Origin: a virus
Reading direction: 5' to 3' (one strand)
Length of the DNA stretch: 25,125 nucleotides
Virus record (IMG/VR): IMGVR_UViG_3300023223_000422
Span: 1-25,125 of that record
Shown: one piece after another, positions 7,266 through 15,518 of the stretch
Position numbering within the stretch: the stretch's first letter is position 1
Layout of the letters: the number at the start of each line of letters is the position of its first letter
The notes under the pieces: generated by a model
Seen by the model: only the letters and a program-made list of their open reading frames with translations
What the model was told of the DNA's origin: nothing
Databases searched by the model: none
Made by a program: the position numbers and the translations under genes

Positions 7266-9818
7266 TTAAGAATATGAATTGTTTGACCGACCAAAATTAG
7301 TGCCTTCTATGGTCAACTGTCTGATGGTTGGTCTTCCTCCGGTAGTATCAATTTGTATTTGGGCTTCTCTTCCCCGTTGAGCTATCCTAAATCGTCGATG
7401 ATGATCGTTATCATCTGTAAAAGTATACGTTGCTAATACGCTTTTGGTATCCGGGTTTATTGTGATTGCAGTAACCTCAAGTGAATCATCTTGATCTGCT
7501 TCAAGTTCTATTGAGCCCCGGTTATATCTGTGGATATCAAAATCCTCATCAAAGGTGTAGCTCCTGGTAATCAATTGCCCCTGTATAGTTACAGGTACAA
7601 AAGGACCGCCGACCGGGCCGATATCATCATCCTCTAATTCCTCATATAATTGTAGAGCACCTTCTTTAGATGTAATAAACAATCTATCTTTACCGTCTTT
7701 TTGAACGACAACAAAATCATCTATGAAAGAACCTTCACCGCCAAATGTATCTATACTTTCCCATTTTTGATTCAAGAAATTATAGACAAATATAATATTA
7801 TTTCTTGTGCTTGCTGCTTTCGTCGATGTACCGAAAACAGTGATGGGTCCGACGGTAGCATTAGTATAAGTAAAACTATTTCTGCTTACTAATGAAATTG
7901 TAACAGTACCATTAAAACCAGCTGGTGTCATACCTGCGATTGTTATTGTATCACCTTCATTGAGAGTGTGATTTTTAACAGTAGTGACTGTCACCGTTGC
8001 ACCGTCCGTTGTCGCAGTCTGATTTTTAAGAATCTTTTCGCCTTCTGGAACTGCTAAATAATATCTATTGTTAAAATAAGTCGCTACGGCTTTATCTATA
8101 ACCTCTTTATTTAAAGAATTTATTTGATCCTCAATAGGCGCTGACAATGGAACATCTTGACCTTTTAAATTAATCTGGGGCGTTACCAGCAAAGAATAAA
8201 CGCCTTGCTCTGAAAGGAATAATAAACGACTGCCAATAACTACTGAGGTTTTGCGGGCCACACATCCAACTTCATCGGTGATCTGAAAAATGCTGCTGTT
8301 TTCTAATGACGGTAATGATATTCCGGTTACCAAATTAATAGAGTTTTTATAAAGCGCTATCAGGTTGTCATTTTGGAAATTATTAAATCCAATTAAAAAA
8401 TCATCTTTACCACGATTGATTCTAAATAAATTGTTAACAGGATCGTACGTTCTATGGTCCCGTAAATCTGATGCAATAAATTCGTCTCTGGCAGAAATCG
8501 TAAAAGTAATATTTGTACTAGTATCTGGACTAACGGGCGTGCCTAAAATCTCATAATCAAATGTGGTTGCAGTAGTATTTGTGATTTCAAATGTACCATT
8601 ATATTCAGCCTCATTTGCCCCATTGATTTCAACTTTGTCATTTATCCCTAACCCATGATTGAAAGCAGCAGTAGCTGTAACAGTTGTACCGCTTAATGTT
8701 AATGATGTTAAATCAGAGGTTGCGTTTTCCATAGGCACAATCACACGAGCTGATGTGTGATAATGTCCAAAAGAGGAAAACGGCATATCAATAAAAGTTG
8801 CAACACTACGAGCACCCATTAATTTAAATTGCGGTATCTTTACTGAAGTGATTGTACCTGTTGCCGGGGTAACTGGTGTAGTCGCAATAAAATAAGTGAA
8901 TTCGTCAAGCGCCGTAACACGGATGGAAAACTGCCCATTATAATCTGCTTGATCAGCACCAGCAATTAAGATTTCGTCGCCAGTTTGATATTTATGCTCA
9001 TCCTGAGTCGTTACAGTTACCAATATTCCTACTCGGGTAATTGAAAGTACGGTTTCAAGATCAGTATTAGAAATATTACCGTCCCATTCTAATTGTCGTA
9101 ACGCTCTCCCTCGAAAAATTATTAAGCCATCATTAACTTGTTCAACATCTGTACTACCAAATATTTCAGCTTCTTCACCAGCGGGATAAAATATCTCAAT
9201 AGGGTTTGCGAGATCATCAGGATTAATCAATATTGTTTTATCAAGTGTAACTTGAGCAACATATTCTTTATTAGTTAATGAGTCAGAAAATCTTGTTGAT
9301 GCAAAAACGCCATCGCTTGCATCTAATAAAACAGGGTGGTTTGTCGCTGTAATAGTTCCAGTTGCAGGTGTAGAAGGTGTGCCCGGGACTGTATAAGTAA
9401 ATACTGTGGCTGAAGGTGTAGTGGTAATGACCGTAATAAGGAATTCACCGTTATAATCAGTCTCGACGGCCCCAAGTATTTCAACAGTGTCGCCATCCTC
9501 ATAAGTATCAATTGGAGTACCTGATAATGTGACTGTTGCTGTTGATCCTGATCGAGTGATTGAACTGACAGCCTCGACTGTTCCTAAATCAAATGATAAT
9601 GTTAAAGGCTCTTCACCTGTGAATAAATCAGCAGTAAGCCTATCGATTCCTTTACGGGGTTGCGCTGCCTTGCTTTCTGATCGCATGTTCTGAGCGAATC
9701 TTGTAATCCCTGGTTCTAAAGAAGTAGGGCGGGAGCGAGTATCGAAGCCAATATATCCCGTGTCGCCATCGGTTAAAATGCCGTCATCTAATTGCCCTCC
9801 TGATCGGTAACGTGTCAT
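7266..9818 (-). CDS. Tail nozzle (beta-propeller-like) with four inserted Ig-like modules
   Basis: An 850-aa virion protein. The N-terminus (residues 20-60, with FAQNMRSESKAAQPRKGID) and the segments DEVGCVARKTSVVIGSRLLFLSEQ-GVYSLL (about 515-543), NRYYLAVPEG (584-593) and NNIIFVYNFLNQKWESIDTF (673-692) resemble the blade strands of podoviral nozzle proteins such as P22 gp10 and T7 gp12. Four copies of a roughly 70-75-residue module interrupt this scaffold at about 84-158, 256-325, 369-442 and 600-668. Each has a YNG- or FNG-type core and most end near PATGTIT. The modules probably decorate the outside of the tail. The ATG overlaps the stop of the holin-like gene (TAATG). The nozzle assignment is inferred from motif pattern and location. 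Confidence 0.7.
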   Translation of the reverse strand: MTRYRSGGQLDDGILTDGDTGYIGFDTRSRPTSLEPGITRFAQNMRSESKAAQPRKGIDRLTADLFTGEEPLTLSFDLGTVEAVSSITRSGSTATVTLSGTPIDTYEDGDTVEILGAVETDYNGEFLITVITTTPSATVFTYTVPGTPSTPATGTITATNHPVLLDASDGVFASTRFSDSLTNKEYVAQVTLDKTILINPDDLANPIEIFYPAGEEAEIFGSTDVEQVNDGLIIFRGRALRQLEWDGNISNTDLETVLSITRVGILVTVTTQDEHKYQTGDEILIAGADQADYNGQFSIRVTALDEFTYFIATTPVTPATGTITSVKIPQFKLMGARSVATFIDMPFSSFGHYHTSARVIVPMENATSDLTSLTLSGTTVTATAAFNHGLGINDKVEINGANEAEYNGTFEITNTTATTFDYEILGTPVSPDTSTNITFTISARDEFIASDLRDHRTYDPVNNLFRINRGKDDFLIGFNNFQNDNLIALYKNSINLVTGISLPSLENSSIFQITDEVGCVARKTSVVIGSRLLFLSEQGVYSLLVTPQINLKGQDVPLSAPIEDQINSLNKEVIDKAVATYFNNRYYLAVPEGEKILKNQTATTDGATVTVTTVKNHTLNEGDTITIAGMTPAGFNGTVTISLVSRNSFTYTNATVGPITVFGTSTKAASTRNNIIFVYNFLNQKWESIDTFGGEGSFIDDFVVVQKDGKDRLFITSKEGALQLYEELEDDDIGPVGGPFVPVTIQGQLITRSYTFDEDFDIHRYNRGSIELEADQDDSLEVTAITINPDTKSVLATYTFTDDNDHHRRFRIAQRGREAQIQIDTTGGRPTIRQLTIEGTNFGRSNNSYS

Positions 9819-9976
9819 TATTTCTTTTTCTTATCACGTTCCATCAAATACCATTTACGAGCCATGAACCCGATAGTTATCAAGCCTGCTAATGCTGCAA
9901 TAATCTCATTTGCATACATGATTGATATTGAAGACACCGTACCAATGATGCCGTATAATGCTGTTTTATCTGTCAT
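9818..9976 (-). CDS. Small two-helix membrane protein, holin-like (52 aa)
   Basis: The start is ATG at 9976 and the TAA stop overlaps the nozzle ATG. A first hydrophobic segment spans about residues 6-21 (LYGIIGTVSSISIMY). After a short polar turn (ANE) a second runs to about residue 38 (IIAALAGLITIGFMA). The C-terminus is strongly basic and charged (ERDKKKK). Two transmembrane helices, small size and a charged cytoplasmic tail fit small phage holins, which make the inner-membrane lesion that lets an endolysin out. No endolysin is recognisable next to it, so a virion or membrane accessory role is possible. It begins one base after the upstream lipobox gene stops, so the two are probably made together. 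Confidence 0.6.
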   Translation of the reverse strand: MTDKTALYGIIGTVSSISIMYANEIIAALAGLITIGFMARKWYLMERDKKKK

Positions 9977-9977
9977 T

Positions 9978-10397
9978 TTATAAGTCACCTTTTCCGTCGT
10001 TAAAACCTAATTTGTAACCCCACTTATTGCCTAAAATGAAACTACCATAAGCTAGGCCACTGGTTAGGGTTGCGATTAATACATAGTGGGCGTATTCCTC
10101 TATTAAGTAGCCTGTCATTGCACAACCTGCACCACCTGCAATTAAAATTGTTCCTGCATGTTTCGATGTGCCGAAAGCAAGCATTATAATACCAATCAAA
10201 GACAAACAACAGCCGCCCAAAACAAAATAACTAAGAGCTATACCAGTATTAGAAGTTGCATGGCCCATTGCTTGTATTTGAGCAGGCGATAACCCGTTCG
10301 CTTTATCCAATAACTGCTTAAATCCATTGCCGACTGATCCGCATCCACTGAGTAATGCGATTGGTATTATTATATTTAAATATTTTAAGGTATTCAT
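9978..10397 (-). CDS. Lipobox membrane protein (139 aa)
   Basis: The N-terminus is a lipoprotein signal: MNTLKY, a hydrophobic stretch, then LLSGC with Cys19 as the predicted acylation site. It is followed by about 30 polar residues and three probable transmembrane helices (about 52-75, 80-98 and 103-123). A lipid anchor combined with several membrane spans is unusual. It sits directly before the 52-aa holin-like gene. Candidate roles are lysis (an outer-membrane or spanin-like component), superinfection exclusion, or a virion-associated membrane factor. The motif and helices are visible in the sequence; no family was recognised. Confidence 0.6.
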   Translation of the reverse strand: MNTLKYLNIIIPIALLSGCGSVGNGFKQLLDKANGLSPAQIQAMGHATSNTGIALSYFVLGGCCLSLIGIIMLAFGTSKHAGTILIAGGAGCAMTGYLIEEYAHYVLIATLTSGLAYGSFILGNKWGYKLGFNDGKGDL

Positions 10398-11018
10398 TTA
10401 TACTCTTATTCCGTATCCAGTGATGTTAAATGCATCTACGCCTGTGAGATCATCCCGCACTGTAAAATTCAATCTGTCTCTGGTCCCTTTCCTCAGTCTC
10501 AGCCCCCACTGAATGCCAAAGATACGAGTAAAATCTATTGTTGGGAAATAACCCTCACTATTGCCTGATATATTTCCGGCTCTGAAAGCTGCTGTACCAT
10601 CTCCAAAAGCGGGATCGCCTTGCGCAAGACGGACAAACTCAAAATTACTAATTAAATCATCGGCAATAATTGTTGTGCCTACGTCTAAAGTAACATGCTC
10701 AAATAAAACCCCATTTGCTAATGCTCCAATATTGCCAAATTGATTCAGTGTTGCATTTTGATCTGAAATGACGGTGGAAATAGTTTTAATAAAAATATCT
10801 CTCTCTTGTTCTGCTGCTATGCAGAATTCAACAGGCACAACAGAACCATCAACCCTCATATCAGTAGCCCCTGTAATATCAGCAAAGGCTACACGGAAAG
10901 GAATAGTAAGTATGGCATCTTCCAAAGGTGGGTGGGGGTCCGTAACAACTCGCAATGCTCCTTCTGAATCAATGCGAGCAACATTACCATCACCATTTTC
11001 TAATGAAACCTTTAACAT
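10398..11018 (-). CDS. Phage virion protein of unknown function (206 aa)
   Basis: A beta-rich protein with no membrane segment. The N-terminal segment GDGNVARIDSEGALRV (residues 9-24) resembles GSSGNIAKVDTRNRLHT in the upstream gene. Such a short N-terminal motif is common on phage appendage proteins and may be an attachment element. PHPPLEDA follows at 28-35. The body alternates hydrophobic and polar residues, as in beta sandwiches or jelly rolls. The ATG overlaps the upstream stop (TAATG). The position between fibre-like genes and the tail nozzle suggests a structural appendage, but neither fibre nor decoration can be assigned. Confidence 0.55.
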   Translation of the reverse strand: MLKVSLENGDGNVARIDSEGALRVVTDPHPPLEDAILTIPFRVAFADITGATDMRVDGSVVPVEFCIAAEQERDIFIKTISTVISDQNATLNQFGNIGALANGVLFEHVTLDVGTTIIADDLISNFEFVRLAQGDPAFGDGTAAFRAGNISGNSEGYFPTIDFTRIFGIQWGLRLRKGTRDRLNFTVRDDLTGVDAFNITGYGIRV

Positions 11019-11605
11019 TATTCTTCAGTGTCCAGATTAACTTCTAAGGCAATTTGAACGTCCATGCTCGTATTGCCTGTTTGCGGCGTTATGTTAAATC
11101 CAATAGAAGATCCTTTGGGCAAAACGATTGTCCCGGGCTCTACTGTATTAATGAGAGCGTCACTCTGCAATGTTCCTAATTGGCTTGTGCCATCTGTAAA
11201 AGTGTTACCTTCTGCACCTTTGAAAGCGTCAACTGTAATTGTTTTACTAGAGCCGTTATTCCTATTAGAATTTATATCAACATCAGTTGCTCCACTCACT
11301 ATTGTCCCGGCGGTAGGATTTCTTAAAGCAGTAATATCAATGTCACCAGCCCCGCCTGTGCTCGCGCCTATAATATAAAAGATCCTTTTTATTATTAAAT
11401 CACGATCTTCATTATTTTTCAGATATAAGATTGCGCTTACAGTTGCAGTTGTAAGGTTGATAGTTCCTGAATTAATATTATAAGCATTGCCTACGATATT
11501 TTCATTTTCAGAAGAAGTTTTGATAAGAGCATCGGTATGCAGTCTATTCCGTGTATCGACTTTTGCAATATTGCCGCTTGAACCGTCTTTAATTGTTTCT
11601 GACAT
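11018..11605 (-). CDS. Phage virion protein, probable beta-sandwich (195 aa)
   Basis: The N-terminus KDGSSGNIAKVDTRNRL (residues 6-22) is followed by NAYNINSGTINLT and ILYLKNNEDRDLIIKRIFY (about 59-77), a pattern seen in phage structural proteins of unknown role. A loop (about 80-130) rich in Gly, Asn and Thr and an ITPQTGNTSMDVQIALEVN end (172-190) complete a likely single beta-sandwich domain. The ribosome-binding sequence AAAGG lies about seven bases before the ATG. It shares its N-terminal pattern with the next gene, suggesting paralogues that attach to the same partner. Confidence 0.55.
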   Translation of the reverse strand: MSETIKDGSSGNIAKVDTRNRLHTDALIKTSSENENIVGNAYNINSGTINLTTATVSAILYLKNNEDRDLIIKRIFYIIGASTGGAGDIDITALRNPTAGTIVSGATDVDINSNRNNGSSKTITVDAFKGAEGNTFTDGTSQLGTLQSDALINTVEPGTIVLPKGSSIGFNITPQTGNTSMDVQIALEVNLDTEE

Positions 11606-11614
11606 AATGAGCCT

Positions 11615-12307
11615 TTATTGATAAATTTTAGTTAATAGTTTTGTTTGTTTTTGTAATTCTGATAAAATATTATCTTGCCAATTTTCCGATTGATCTAGCG
11701 TCTGGCCCTGGCCTAATGATTCATTTAAAATATTATCAAGCGTAACGCCTTGGGCTAATGATTCTGCCAATTCCGCATCCTGAACAACACCCTGTGCCAA
11801 AAGTTCTGCTAACTCGCTGTCTTGAACAACACCTTGCGCAAGTAATTCTGTCAGTGTGCTATCAAGTGTTACACCCTGATCAAGCAACTCTGCTAACTGG
11901 CTGTCCTGCACAATGCCTTGCGCTAATAGTTCTGCCAGCGTACTATCAAGCGTGAGGCCTTGATCAATTAACTCATCTTCAATGTCTCCCAATACAACAG
12001 AATTTAATTCATCAGCTTCATATAATACATGCAACTGATCAGCGGCAGACATGCCACTTGTTGATGCATTAAGTTGTAATACGTTTGCGGTTATGTTTCC
12101 GCTTGTAGATGGGAATGCAGGATTATATAAAATCTCTCCCCGAGTATCATTAACGATTAATATGAAACTTATAAAATCAGTATCATTTATAGTTATCGTT
12201 TTTAAATTCGGATCAAAAGTAAAATCAAACGACAATTTCCCCCGCCTTGATGGCATCCCATCAGATACGCGGATTGTTTCATCACGTTGTTGACTTTCAT
12301 AAGACAT
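11615..12307 (-). CDS. Heptad-repeat coiled-coil fibre or linker protein (230 aa)
   Basis: The first about 100 residues form a small globular domain. Residues 110-207 are then seven nearly identical 14-residue units of the type LAELLAQGVVQDSE, that is two heptads each, with regular leucines, Gln-Gly turns and Asp/Ser positions. The C-terminal segment (208-230) is a further amphipathic helix ending KQTKLLTKIYQ. A regular coiled coil of this kind usually makes a trimeric rod in tail or head fibres. Its ATG follows the TAA of the YadA-like fibre gene at once, so the two probably assemble together. The structural role is inferred from the repeat pattern. Confidence 0.65.
   Translation of the reverse strand: MSYESQQRDETIRVSDGMPSRRGKLSFDFTFDPNLKTITINDTDFISFILIVNDTRGEILYNPAFPSTSGNITANVLQLNASTSGMSAADQLHVLYEADELNSVVLGDIEDELIDQGLTLDSTLAELLAQGIVQDSQLAELLDQGVTLDSTLTELLAQGVVQDSELAELLAQGVVQDAELAESLAQGVTLDNILNESLGQGQTLDQSENWQDNILSELQKQTKLLTKIYQ
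11687..11980 (-). repeat. In-frame 42-bp tandem repeats encoding 14-aa coiled-coil units
   Basis: Seven units of 42 bp (residues 110-207 of the coiled-coil gene) encode variants of LAELLAQGVVQDSE. Units alternate between an ending resembling VTLDST and one resembling VVQDSE. The DNA is close enough between units for unequal recombination to change copy number, and therefore rod length, in steps of two heptads. Confidence 0.8.
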
Positions 12308-13948
12308 TTATTGATCCCGGATCAGTTTCCCCTCAAAGAAGACTCTGAAAGTTTCGCTATCATTATTAGTTGCAGTAGTTATATCGAAGCTGATGGAAGT
12401 CACTCCATTGACTGAAGCAAAATCGGCCTTATTAAAAGTATCTCTGTCATCAGCTGCTACATTAGTGGTAGTTACTACAGTTTTTATAAAGTCATGATCG
12501 CCAGCATTAGCTGAGTCATTATTACCAGCTTCAAAGGATGGCTCGACGCCGCCACCGCCGCCTACTGTTCTTTCAATGATAATTACATCTAAGCCATCAG
12601 GATAAAAAACAGAATTCGCAGGGAACTCATAAACAAAGTTACTTAAAAGTGTGAGCGTAGACCCATTAGTATAATCAGTAGGAGTCGTCCCGGTTGCTAT
12701 GAATACAATCCCATTCGCATTACTCGCTGCACCTACATTAATAAAATCGTCAGTCGCTACATAAGTAGTAATTTCATACAACGCCCCAATTTCTAAAGTA
12801 CCAGAGGTTTGAGTATCGCCTACGGCTTGAGTTACATCAATAACATGAGAGCCCCTTACTGTGCTAGTTCCTGACTGTATTTCGCCATTTGGGGTTGCTG
12901 GTACTGCACCTATAATTGCGTTACCTCTGATTTGCCAGACATCAGCAAGATCAATATTTATATCCCCGCCTAAGCCAACGGAATGATCGCCGCTGACGTT
13001 TGCGGCGGCTACCTGTAACGCACCAGCCAAATCATTATCCCCGGCAATTGCTACGGCACACTCGCCAGTTGCTTGAGCGCCTGCTGATCGATTACCGCCT
13101 ATTGCGACTGCTCCCGCTTGTGTGGCATCTGAAAAAGCACCTAAAGAAACAGCAGCACCGCCAGACGCTAAAGCATTTAACGCCATTGCTAAGCTTCTTG
13201 CCCCCGCACCACTAGCGCCGCTGCCAATTTGTACACTAAGACCGCCGACACCAATAGCATTTTTACCAATAGACACATCTTCAGTCGTACCAAATGCGGC
13301 CTCACCTAAAACCACAGCAGAATCTGCTGCTATGACATCAGTGCCAATGGCGATTCCGAAAGCTCCTGAGGCTGTATTTGTTGGTGATACTGCCGATGTT
13401 ATAATAGTAATAGAATTTGCACCTAAAGCGGTTAATGAGCCTCCGGCATTATCAGTTTTCAGACCACCTATAAGTGATGTAACTGGCTTAGATTCTAATC
13501 CAAATTCTAAAGAATCAAGTTGCCCTGAACCATCGCCATCATCTGAACGTGTATCTATAACTAAAAATATTTCGTCTGTGTCACTAAATGCTGACCCGCC
13601 ACTGGCATCAAAGGCAACGCCAAGGGTAACAAAGGTTGTATTATCTGTAACTGTAGTTAAAAGAAAGTTCTGAAATTGCGCAGGATCATCAACAGACCTT
13701 ATTCGGAGAATAGCACCTGGCTTTAATTCCAATAAAACAGGTCTAATTGAAGTTAAATCCGTTGCCTCAGCATCGATGAATAATTCTGTAGCTGATGTCT
13801 GTGTTGCATTATTCCAGCGTAAACCAGATTGAACAGGCGGGGATGAGGTTCCCGCTGTATCTGCAAGTAGAGTATAAGCATTAGTGTTTCCGCCGCCGAT
13901 AGTTAAACCGCCGCCGCCTAATGGTGAAATAACAAAGCATCCTTGCAT
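12308..13948 (-). CDS. Fibre protein with YadA-like beta-roll repeats (546 aa)
   Basis: Residues about 192-305 contain short repeats of the form SxAIGxxAxAxG with alternating small residues (GIAIGTDVIAADSAVVLGEA, then GAVAIGG and others). This is the signature of the trimeric left-handed beta-roll of YadA-type adhesin heads. Residues about 385-432 match a small domain frequent in phage fibres (LEIGALYEITTYVATDDFIN, then GASNANGIVFIATGTTPTDY). The N-terminal 170 residues probably attach to the virion and the C-terminal 65 form a terminal beta domain. There is no signal peptide or membrane anchor, so this is a virion fibre and not a secreted adhesin. It probably contacts host surfaces. Confidence 0.75.
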   Translation of the reverse strand: MQGCFVISPLGGGGLTIGGGNTNAYTLLADTAGTSSPPVQSGLRWNNATQTSATELFIDAEATDLTSIRPVLLELKPGAILRIRSVDDPAQFQNFLLTTVTDNTTFVTLGVAFDASGGSAFSDTDEIFLVIDTRSDDGDGSGQLDSLEFGLESKPVTSLIGGLKTDNAGGSLTALGANSITIITSAVSPTNTASGAFGIAIGTDVIAADSAVVLGEAAFGTTEDVSIGKNAIGVGGLSVQIGSGASGAGARSLAMALNALASGGAAVSLGAFSDATQAGAVAIGGNRSAGAQATGECAVAIAGDNDLAGALQVAAANVSGDHSVGLGGDINIDLADVWQIRGNAIIGAVPATPNGEIQSGTSTVRGSHVIDVTQAVGDTQTSGTLEIGALYEITTYVATDDFINVGAASNANGIVFIATGTTPTDYTNGSTLTLLSNFVYEFPANSVFYPDGLDVIIIERTVGGGGGVEPSFEAGNNDSANAGDHDFIKTVVTTTNVAADDRDTFNKADFASVNGVTSISFDITTATNNDSETFRVFFEGKLIRDQ

Positions 13949-13950
13949 AA

Positions 13951-14295
13951 TTAAACCCGGTTAAATTCTGAAATTCTTAACGTGACATCTACAGTTTCGC
14001 GTATCCATCTTGCGGCCTGTACCATTTCTCTCGACCAAACGGCTGAAGTGTTTTCTAAAAACAAATGTCCATTTGATGTGCTTACCGGATCTGATCCGTC
14101 AAATGTCACACGAGCATCGCCGCCATCTAATGACCAAAAGACATTTTGAGTTGCACCCTTGTCGGCTAATGCAGTCGTCAACATCGCTACGGCGGCGGAA
14201 CTAACTGCTGTTGATTGATCTAATATCGGTGTAGCCGTTAAATCAAAAGCTGGTTTAAATTCACTTGCTAAATTTGTAATATATGCATTTCCCAT
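13951..14295 (-). CDS. Small phage structural protein (114 aa)
   Basis: The segment ARVTFDGSDPVSTSNGHLFLE (residues about 61-81), then WSREMVQAARWIRET, is a pattern met in small phage structural proteins of unknown function: a beta hairpin carrying a DGS-P-S turn followed by a helix. A strong GAGGGAG lies in the end of the upstream neck gene, nine bases before the ATG. The neighbours are the neck adaptor upstream and the YadA-like fibre downstream, so an attachment or joining protein is plausible. Family not named. Confidence 0.55.
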   Translation of the reverse strand: MGNAYITNLASEFKPAFDLTATPILDQSTAVSSAAVAMLTTALADKGATQNVFWSLDGGDARVTFDGSDPVSTSNGHLFLENTSAVWSREMVQAARWIRETVDVTLRISEFNRV

Positions 14296-14296
14296 A

Positions 14297-15121
14297 TTAT
14301 CTTACTCCCTCTAATCTTGTACTTGTTCTTGATGGTAGTTGCTGTTGCTGCTGACGTTCTAAACGATCAACTTCTATGTCTAGTACTGCTTCAGCTTCTA
14401 AACGTTTTGATTGTGATTTATTTTGTTGCCCTTCAGCTGCCAAGAAATCTGCAAAACATGCTGTTGCTAAATAATCCTGAAAAACAAACTCAACTGTTGC
14501 GGCTAAAGTTCCGTCAAATACAGTTTCATTTGCTCTATAAAAAATGAATGCGGTTGTTTTGGTTGATGTTATTGTTCCCGTCGCTGTATCTACAGGATCA
14601 GACGCCATTGTATATTCAAATGCGGTCGTAGAAGTTACAGTGATAACAAATGTACCGTTATAAGCTGCTTCATTTGCTCCTGCGATTATTGCTGAATCGC
14701 CTGTCAAATAGTTATGATCAACTGAAGTCGTGCATGTTGCCAATGTTCCAACACTCACAAGGGTAGCTACAGTTAAGCTATCTCCTTCTGCTGCGTCTGG
14801 GACAAAAACGCCGTCGCCTCGGATTGAATAACGTAAGGGCTTTGAATTTGAACTTGTGAAAGGATCGTCCGTAAAGACATCCAAAATATCTGCTATTGCT
14901 GTATCAGTAGAAAGATCAATAAATCCACTTGAATCAGGAACAAAACTATTTAAGGCAGTTGAAAATGGCCATTCTGCTCTTGCCCATGCAAACCTGTAAT
15001 TACGATTAAAGAATTGAATGAAAACAGTCGCATCAACAGGGATAATTGCATCAGGATCTAAACCCGCCAAAGCTGCGTATTTTTTTCTGACTTCTTCAAA
15101 TGTTGTGGTACGTGTTGCCAT
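14297..15121 (-). CDS. Head-tail adaptor (neck) protein with an inserted Ig-like module
   Basis: A 274-aa protein whose two ends look like a podoviral adaptor. The N-terminal helical part (residues 1-60, TTFEEVRKKYAALAG and the FFNRNYRFAWARAEWPF segment) is matched by a C-terminal helical part (about 208-262) beginning EFVFQDYLATACFADFLAAEG and running into a charged helix with VDRLERQQQQQ. Between them, at about 116-188, sits an Ig-like module (DHNYLTGDSAIIAGANEAAY, then NGTF) of the same type as the four in the nozzle. The adaptor would bridge portal and tail nozzle. It begins in a TAATG overlap with the preceding gene. The adaptor role is inferred from the helical ends and gene order. Confidence 0.6.
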   Translation of the reverse strand: MATRTTTFEEVRKKYAALAGLDPDAIIPVDATVFIQFFNRNYRFAWARAEWPFSTALNSFVPDSSGFIDLSTDTAIADILDVFTDDPFTSSNSKPLRYSIRGDGVFVPDAAEGDSLTVATLVSVGTLATCTTSVDHNYLTGDSAIIAGANEAAYNGTFVITVTSTTAFEYTMASDPVDTATGTITSTKTTAFIFYRANETVFDGTLAATVEFVFQDYLATACFADFLAAEGQQNKSQSKRLEAEAVLDIEVDRLERQQQQQLPSRTSTRLEGVR

Positions 15122-15516
15122 TATACTAATTTAATTAAAGGCTTTAGATCACACTCGGGGTTGTCTTTTAGATATGATTTAATATTTCCTTTGTCTGACC
15201 AAAAATGCGGGTCTTCCCGGGCAAATCCAAAATAAGATTTAGCATCAATTGTCGCCATCGGTCTTAAAGCAGCTTTTCTACTGATCCTTTGGCCTTTCCA
15301 ATTATCCCGAATTTTAGCCATACGTTTTTTATAATCTGCTTTTTGCTGCATTATTTTTAAATCAACGTCTTCATCACAAAGCATGCCCCGTTGAGCTAAG
15401 TTATGAACTATACCTTTTGCTTTATGGAATTCTTCGCCATGACGTATGCCACGTTCTAAACGGTCCATAAAACTTGTACCGTTACCGCCTTGAAATTTTG
15501 GTATAAAAATATTCAT
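15121..15516 (-). CDS. Unknown protein (131 aa) just after the capsid terminator
   Basis: A basic, mostly helical protein. Residues about 40-85 are Lys/Arg-rich (VDLKIMQQKADYKKRMAKIR), and the C-terminal part carries YFGFAREDPHFWSDKGNIKS (95-114). No family recognised. The ATG lies directly after the U tract of a strong terminator, and no Shine-Dalgarno precedes it. Met17 also has only a weak upstream signal, so the annotated start is uncertain. Expression must come from readthrough or from an unseen promoter. The stop overlaps the neck gene start (TAATG), so it is coupled to the neck module. A role in DNA packaging or completion is possible but not shown. Confidence 0.55.
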   Translation of the reverse strand: MNIFIPKFQGGNGTSFMDRLERGIRHGEEFHKAKGIVHNLAQRGMLCDEDVDLKIMQQKADYKKRMAKIRDNWKGQRISRKAALRPMATIDAKSYFGFAREDPHFWSDKGNIKSYLKDNPECDLKPLIKLV

Positions 15517-15518
15517 TT

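Noticed and set aside
13122-13673. Plus-strand 183-codon ORF opposite the YadA-like fibre
   Set aside because: It is the complement of the Ala/Gly-rich repeats, whose codon pattern keeps the opposite frame open; no ribosome site or family match.
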